Source of the DNA: Tannerella sp.
GTDB taxonomy: Bacteria; Bacteroidota; Bacteroidia; Bacteroidales; Tannerellaceae
NCBI GenBank assembly: GCA_031267485.1
Contig: JAIRYY010000118.1
Location: 1 to 8,757 of the forward strand
DNA length: 8,757 bases
Reading direction: 5' to 3'
The notes under the pieces were generated by a model. It saw nothing but the letters and a program-made list of their open reading frames with translations. It ran no database searches and had not been told where the DNA came from. A program made the position numbers and the translations under genes. Within the stretch, counting starts at the first letter, position 1; each line of letters starts with the position of its first letter. Below, piece by piece: positions 6,945 through 8,757 of the stretch.

Positions 6945-8478
6945 ACGTTTTCTTTTCCGTTATTATCGCATCAAACAGGGACTGGGCGATTTCGCGTCCT
7001 CCCCGGAAACTCAGATGCGTGTAGTCTTTACTTGCCCAGTTCGAATTGACATATTTAATCATGCTGTTCCGGCCGCCCATTGCAGCGAATATGCTCCAGA
7101 AGGTCACTTCGGTTTTCCGGGCTGTCTGACGCTGTGCGCGCAGCAGGGACAGGACGGCAGGCATGGTGCAGTATTCTCCTCCGCGTTTATGGCTGCGGTC
7201 GGAGACGCCGAGTATCAGTATGTCGGCTCCCGGAAAACAGTACTGAACATGCTCGATGACCGAAACCATACGGTTGCGGTACCACCCGTATTCGTTCACC
7301 GAATCGCTGGCAACGTTCAGCCCGTACTGCATGATGATGAGGTCGTATGGCCTTATCCGCTGCAGGTCGCGGCAACTTTCGCCGTCCAGCTCCGACATGA
7401 TGATGCCGGAGTTGCCGCGGAGGGAAAAGTTGTCGACCACGACGCCGCGGTTGTCTTCAAAAGCGACGCCTATCGCATTCAGCCCGGCAATGTTCCTGAA
7501 CCGCATGGTTCCCTGCGTGAATTTGCCCCTTATTTCGTACTGTGTCACGCTTTCCGCCGGCGGCAGTTCATAATAGGACGTATCCCCGCCGCTATCCAGA
7601 AGCAGCCCGGTGTTTTTATTGCTCGAATAAATGAATTTGACGGATGACACTTCGTCCAGTCCGGGATACATGTCAACCGTCTGGAAACGTATGGACGCCT
7701 TATCGGATTCCGGCTCGAACGACAGGCCGGAAAGAACGTACTTCCGGTTTTTGTTCTTTATGATGGAATAGGTCTTCCAGCCGTCGGCGCTTTGCCTGAT
7801 GGTCGGACGGTACTGCGCAACGTTTGATGTGATGGGAAGGAATCCGACCCCGCGTCCGCCAAACTGCTCCTGCATTTTCGCGCGGAAATCCGCAACGAGT
7901 ATGTCGCCCTCAATGAACGAATCGCCCAGAAATGCGATGCGGACGGGACGCTCCAGGCGATTGATGTTGTCGAGCGCGGCAAAAAACCGCCGCAATCCGG
8001 TATGGCCGGTCGAAAAATCTTCTATCAGGGTGTTGGACAGGTAATCCACCTTATTACTGTCGCCGACAGACACATTCGCGGGCGTCTCCGGCTTTGCGTC
8101 CGACGTCACGCCGTTTGCGTCATTACCGGTCGGAACGGGAGGGGTAACAGCCGGACGGCGCGGCGGCTGTGCCGACGGATTATCCTCCGGGAGAGGCGGC
8201 GGTATGACCGGCCCGGCGGACAGGTCTGCGAGCGCTCCCATCTCCGGTTCGCCGAACATGCCGTCTTCGTCGTCCGCCGGTAAAGCCGGGATATTATCCG
8301 TATCACCCTGGGACGGTTTGCGTATGTCCGACAGCAAATCAACCTTTTTTATTTCCAGACCAAAAATGGAATCCGGAAGCCAGTACAACCCCAGATTGAC
8401 GATTATAGCTGCAAACAAAACAGCGACAAAACGGTTTGCGCAGTTTTCTTCCTTCTTATGCCTGACTTTCCAGACCAT
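6907..8478 (-). CDS. Membrane-anchored SGNH/GDSL-family protein with Pro-rich linker
   Basis: Predicted 523-residue protein, likely anchored in the inner membrane with its catalytic domain in the periplasm. A basic, charged N-terminus (MVWKVRHKKE) precedes one hydrophobic helix at about 16-34. Residues about 50-145 are acidic and Pro-rich with no visible fold, probably a spacer. The SGNH domain follows: FLGDSFIEGD with nucleophile Ser187, block II FSLRGNSG (Gly355), block III QYGLNVAS (Asn388) and block V DYTHLSFRGG (Asp485, His488). The insert at about 215-350 is long and may be a carbohydrate-binding or extra beta domain; I cannot assign it. The ATG at 8478 follows an A-rich leader (AAAGAATGAAATAACGA) without a Shine-Dalgarno. 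A 57-bp gap to the upstream stop codon contains a 5-bp GC hairpin (8506-8519) but no clear promoter. It resembles the secreted SGNH gene only in the catalytic blocks, so the two are distant paralogues rather than a recent duplication. Confidence 0.85.
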   Translation of the reverse strand: MVWKVRHKKEENCANRFVAVLFAAIIVNLGLYWLPDSIFGLEIKKVDLLSDIRKPSQGDTDNIPALPADDEDGMFGEPEMGALADLSAGPVIPPPLPEDNPSAQPPRRPAVTPPVPTGNDANGVTSDAKPETPANVSVGDSNKVDYLSNTLIEDFSTGHTGLRRFFAALDNINRLERPVRIAFLGDSFIEGDILVADFRAKMQEQFGGRGVGFLPITSNVAQYRPTIRQSADGWKTYSIIKNKNRKYVLSGLSFEPESDKASIRFQTVDMYPGLDEVSSVKFIYSSNKNTGLLLDSGGDTSYYELPPAESVTQYEIRGKFTQGTMRFRNIAGLNAIGVAFEDNRGVVVDNFSLRGNSGIIMSELDGESCRDLQRIRPYDLIIMQYGLNVASDSVNEYGWYRNRMVSVIEHVQYCFPGADILILGVSDRSHKRGGEYCTMPAVLSLLRAQRQTARKTEVTFWSIFAAMGGRNSMIKYVNSNWASKDYTHLSFRGGREIAQSLFDAIITEKKTYDSDEGERLVER

Positions 8479-8535
8479 TCGTTATTTCATTCTTTTTTTT
8501 ACAGCCGCCCGCATGGGCGCCCGTAATGATTTGTT

Positions 8536-8757
8536 TCATTTCCGTATCCCGGTTAGCTGTCTCTTTAATTCCTCTATGATTTTTTTCTGTTCCTCAATGA
8601 CATTGTCTTTTTCTTCAAGGGCATTTTTCTGTTCTCCAATGACATTTTTTGCCTGGGCAATCTCTCGTTCCCTGATTTGGAGTTCTTCCAGATAGTCGTC
8701 TTCATATTCCATTTCTACCTGTATCTGTTCGCTCTCGACGGCCTTGCGCAGACGGCG
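8536..8757 (-). CDS. C-terminal part of a coiled-coil protein, probably Rpn-family nuclease/transposase
   Basis: Seventy-three codons in an open frame run off the right window edge and end in TGA at 8536-8538; the start is outside. The visible peptide is highly charged, beginning RRLRKAVESEQIQ, then EYEDDYLEEL and a Glu/Lys-rich segment ending EEQKKIIEELKRQLTGIRK. Heptad spacing of hydrophobic residues predicts a coiled coil over roughly the last 45 residues. Such tails are common on Rpn/PD-(D/E)XK-family putative transposases of Bacteroidota, proteins linked to DNA cleavage and recombination, but the catalytic domain is not in the window, so the assignment is by resemblance only. It is on the same strand as the SGNH module and 57 bp from it; shared transcription is possible. 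Confidence 0.55.
   Translation of the reverse strand, partial: RRLRKAVESEQIQVEMEYEDDYLEELQIREREIAQAKNVIGEQKNALEEKDNVIEEQKKIIEELKRQLTGIRK
8582..8646 (-). repeat. 42-bp spaced direct repeat in the coiled-coil coding sequence
   Basis: Two 23-bp copies (8582-8604 and 8624-8646) differ at two positions and start 42 bp apart, which is fourteen codons or two coiled-coil heptads. They encode NVIGEQKN and NVIEEQKK. This indicates in-frame expansion of the coiled coil by duplication and may vary in copy number between strains. Confidence 0.7.

Noticed and set aside
8506..8519. Terminator between the coiled-coil gene and the SGNH module
   Set aside because: The 5-bp stem is followed on the minus strand by an A-run rather than a T-run, so it does not fit an intrinsic terminator.

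Overview
The window looks like chromosomal DNA from a Bacteroidota (probably Bacteroidales) genome of medium G+C content. The reasons are the M16 zinc-protease subtype, an upstream TAnnTTTG-type promoter element, mostly A-rich translation starts without Shine-Dalgarno sequences, and a Rpn/PD-(D/E)XK-transposase-like tail with a Glu/Lys-rich coiled coil. I cannot name the genus. All convincing genes lie on the minus strand, so the window reads from right to left.

Right to left: the 3' end of a coiled-coil protein, probably a Rpn-family nuclease/transposase (8536-8757, cut by the window edge). Next is a tightly packed three-gene module: a membrane-anchored SGNH hydrolase with a Pro-rich linker (6907-8478), a secreted SGNH hydrolase (5520-6944) and an MBOAT O-acyltransferase (3976-5523). 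The first two genes overlap by 38 bp and the last two by 4 bp (ATGA). A two-lobed M16 metallopeptidase (1027-3879) follows after a 96-bp gap that carries its own promoter-like box and a weak hairpin.

The MBOAT plus SGNH combination is the general architecture of export-linked polysaccharide O-acylation systems (AlgI with AlgJ/AlgX, PatA/PatB, DltB/DltD). The membrane protein passes an acyl group, usually acetyl, across the inner membrane, and periplasmic SGNH proteins place it on or remove it from a glycan. The target glycan cannot be read from this window. The M16 gene may be a separate transcription unit.

The left kilobase (1-1026) has no convincing gene and is the most unusual part. It holds an AT-rich stretch (1-211), a compound REP/MITE-like palindromic element made of two 51-bp tandem copies inside terminal inverted repeats (214-340), a short perfect hairpin (366-386), and an array of about twenty 21-bp units in unbroken phase from 507 to 926. 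Within the array the unit orientation flips without losing the 21-bp register. This creates a 39-bp inverted repeat with one mismatch (510-548 against 678-716). Because 21 bp is seven codons, convergent open frames on both strands encode heptads of the same family (for example MEIFCNG). This repeat island is the best candidate for something undescribed. Its function is unknown, and it may simply be a minisatellite.
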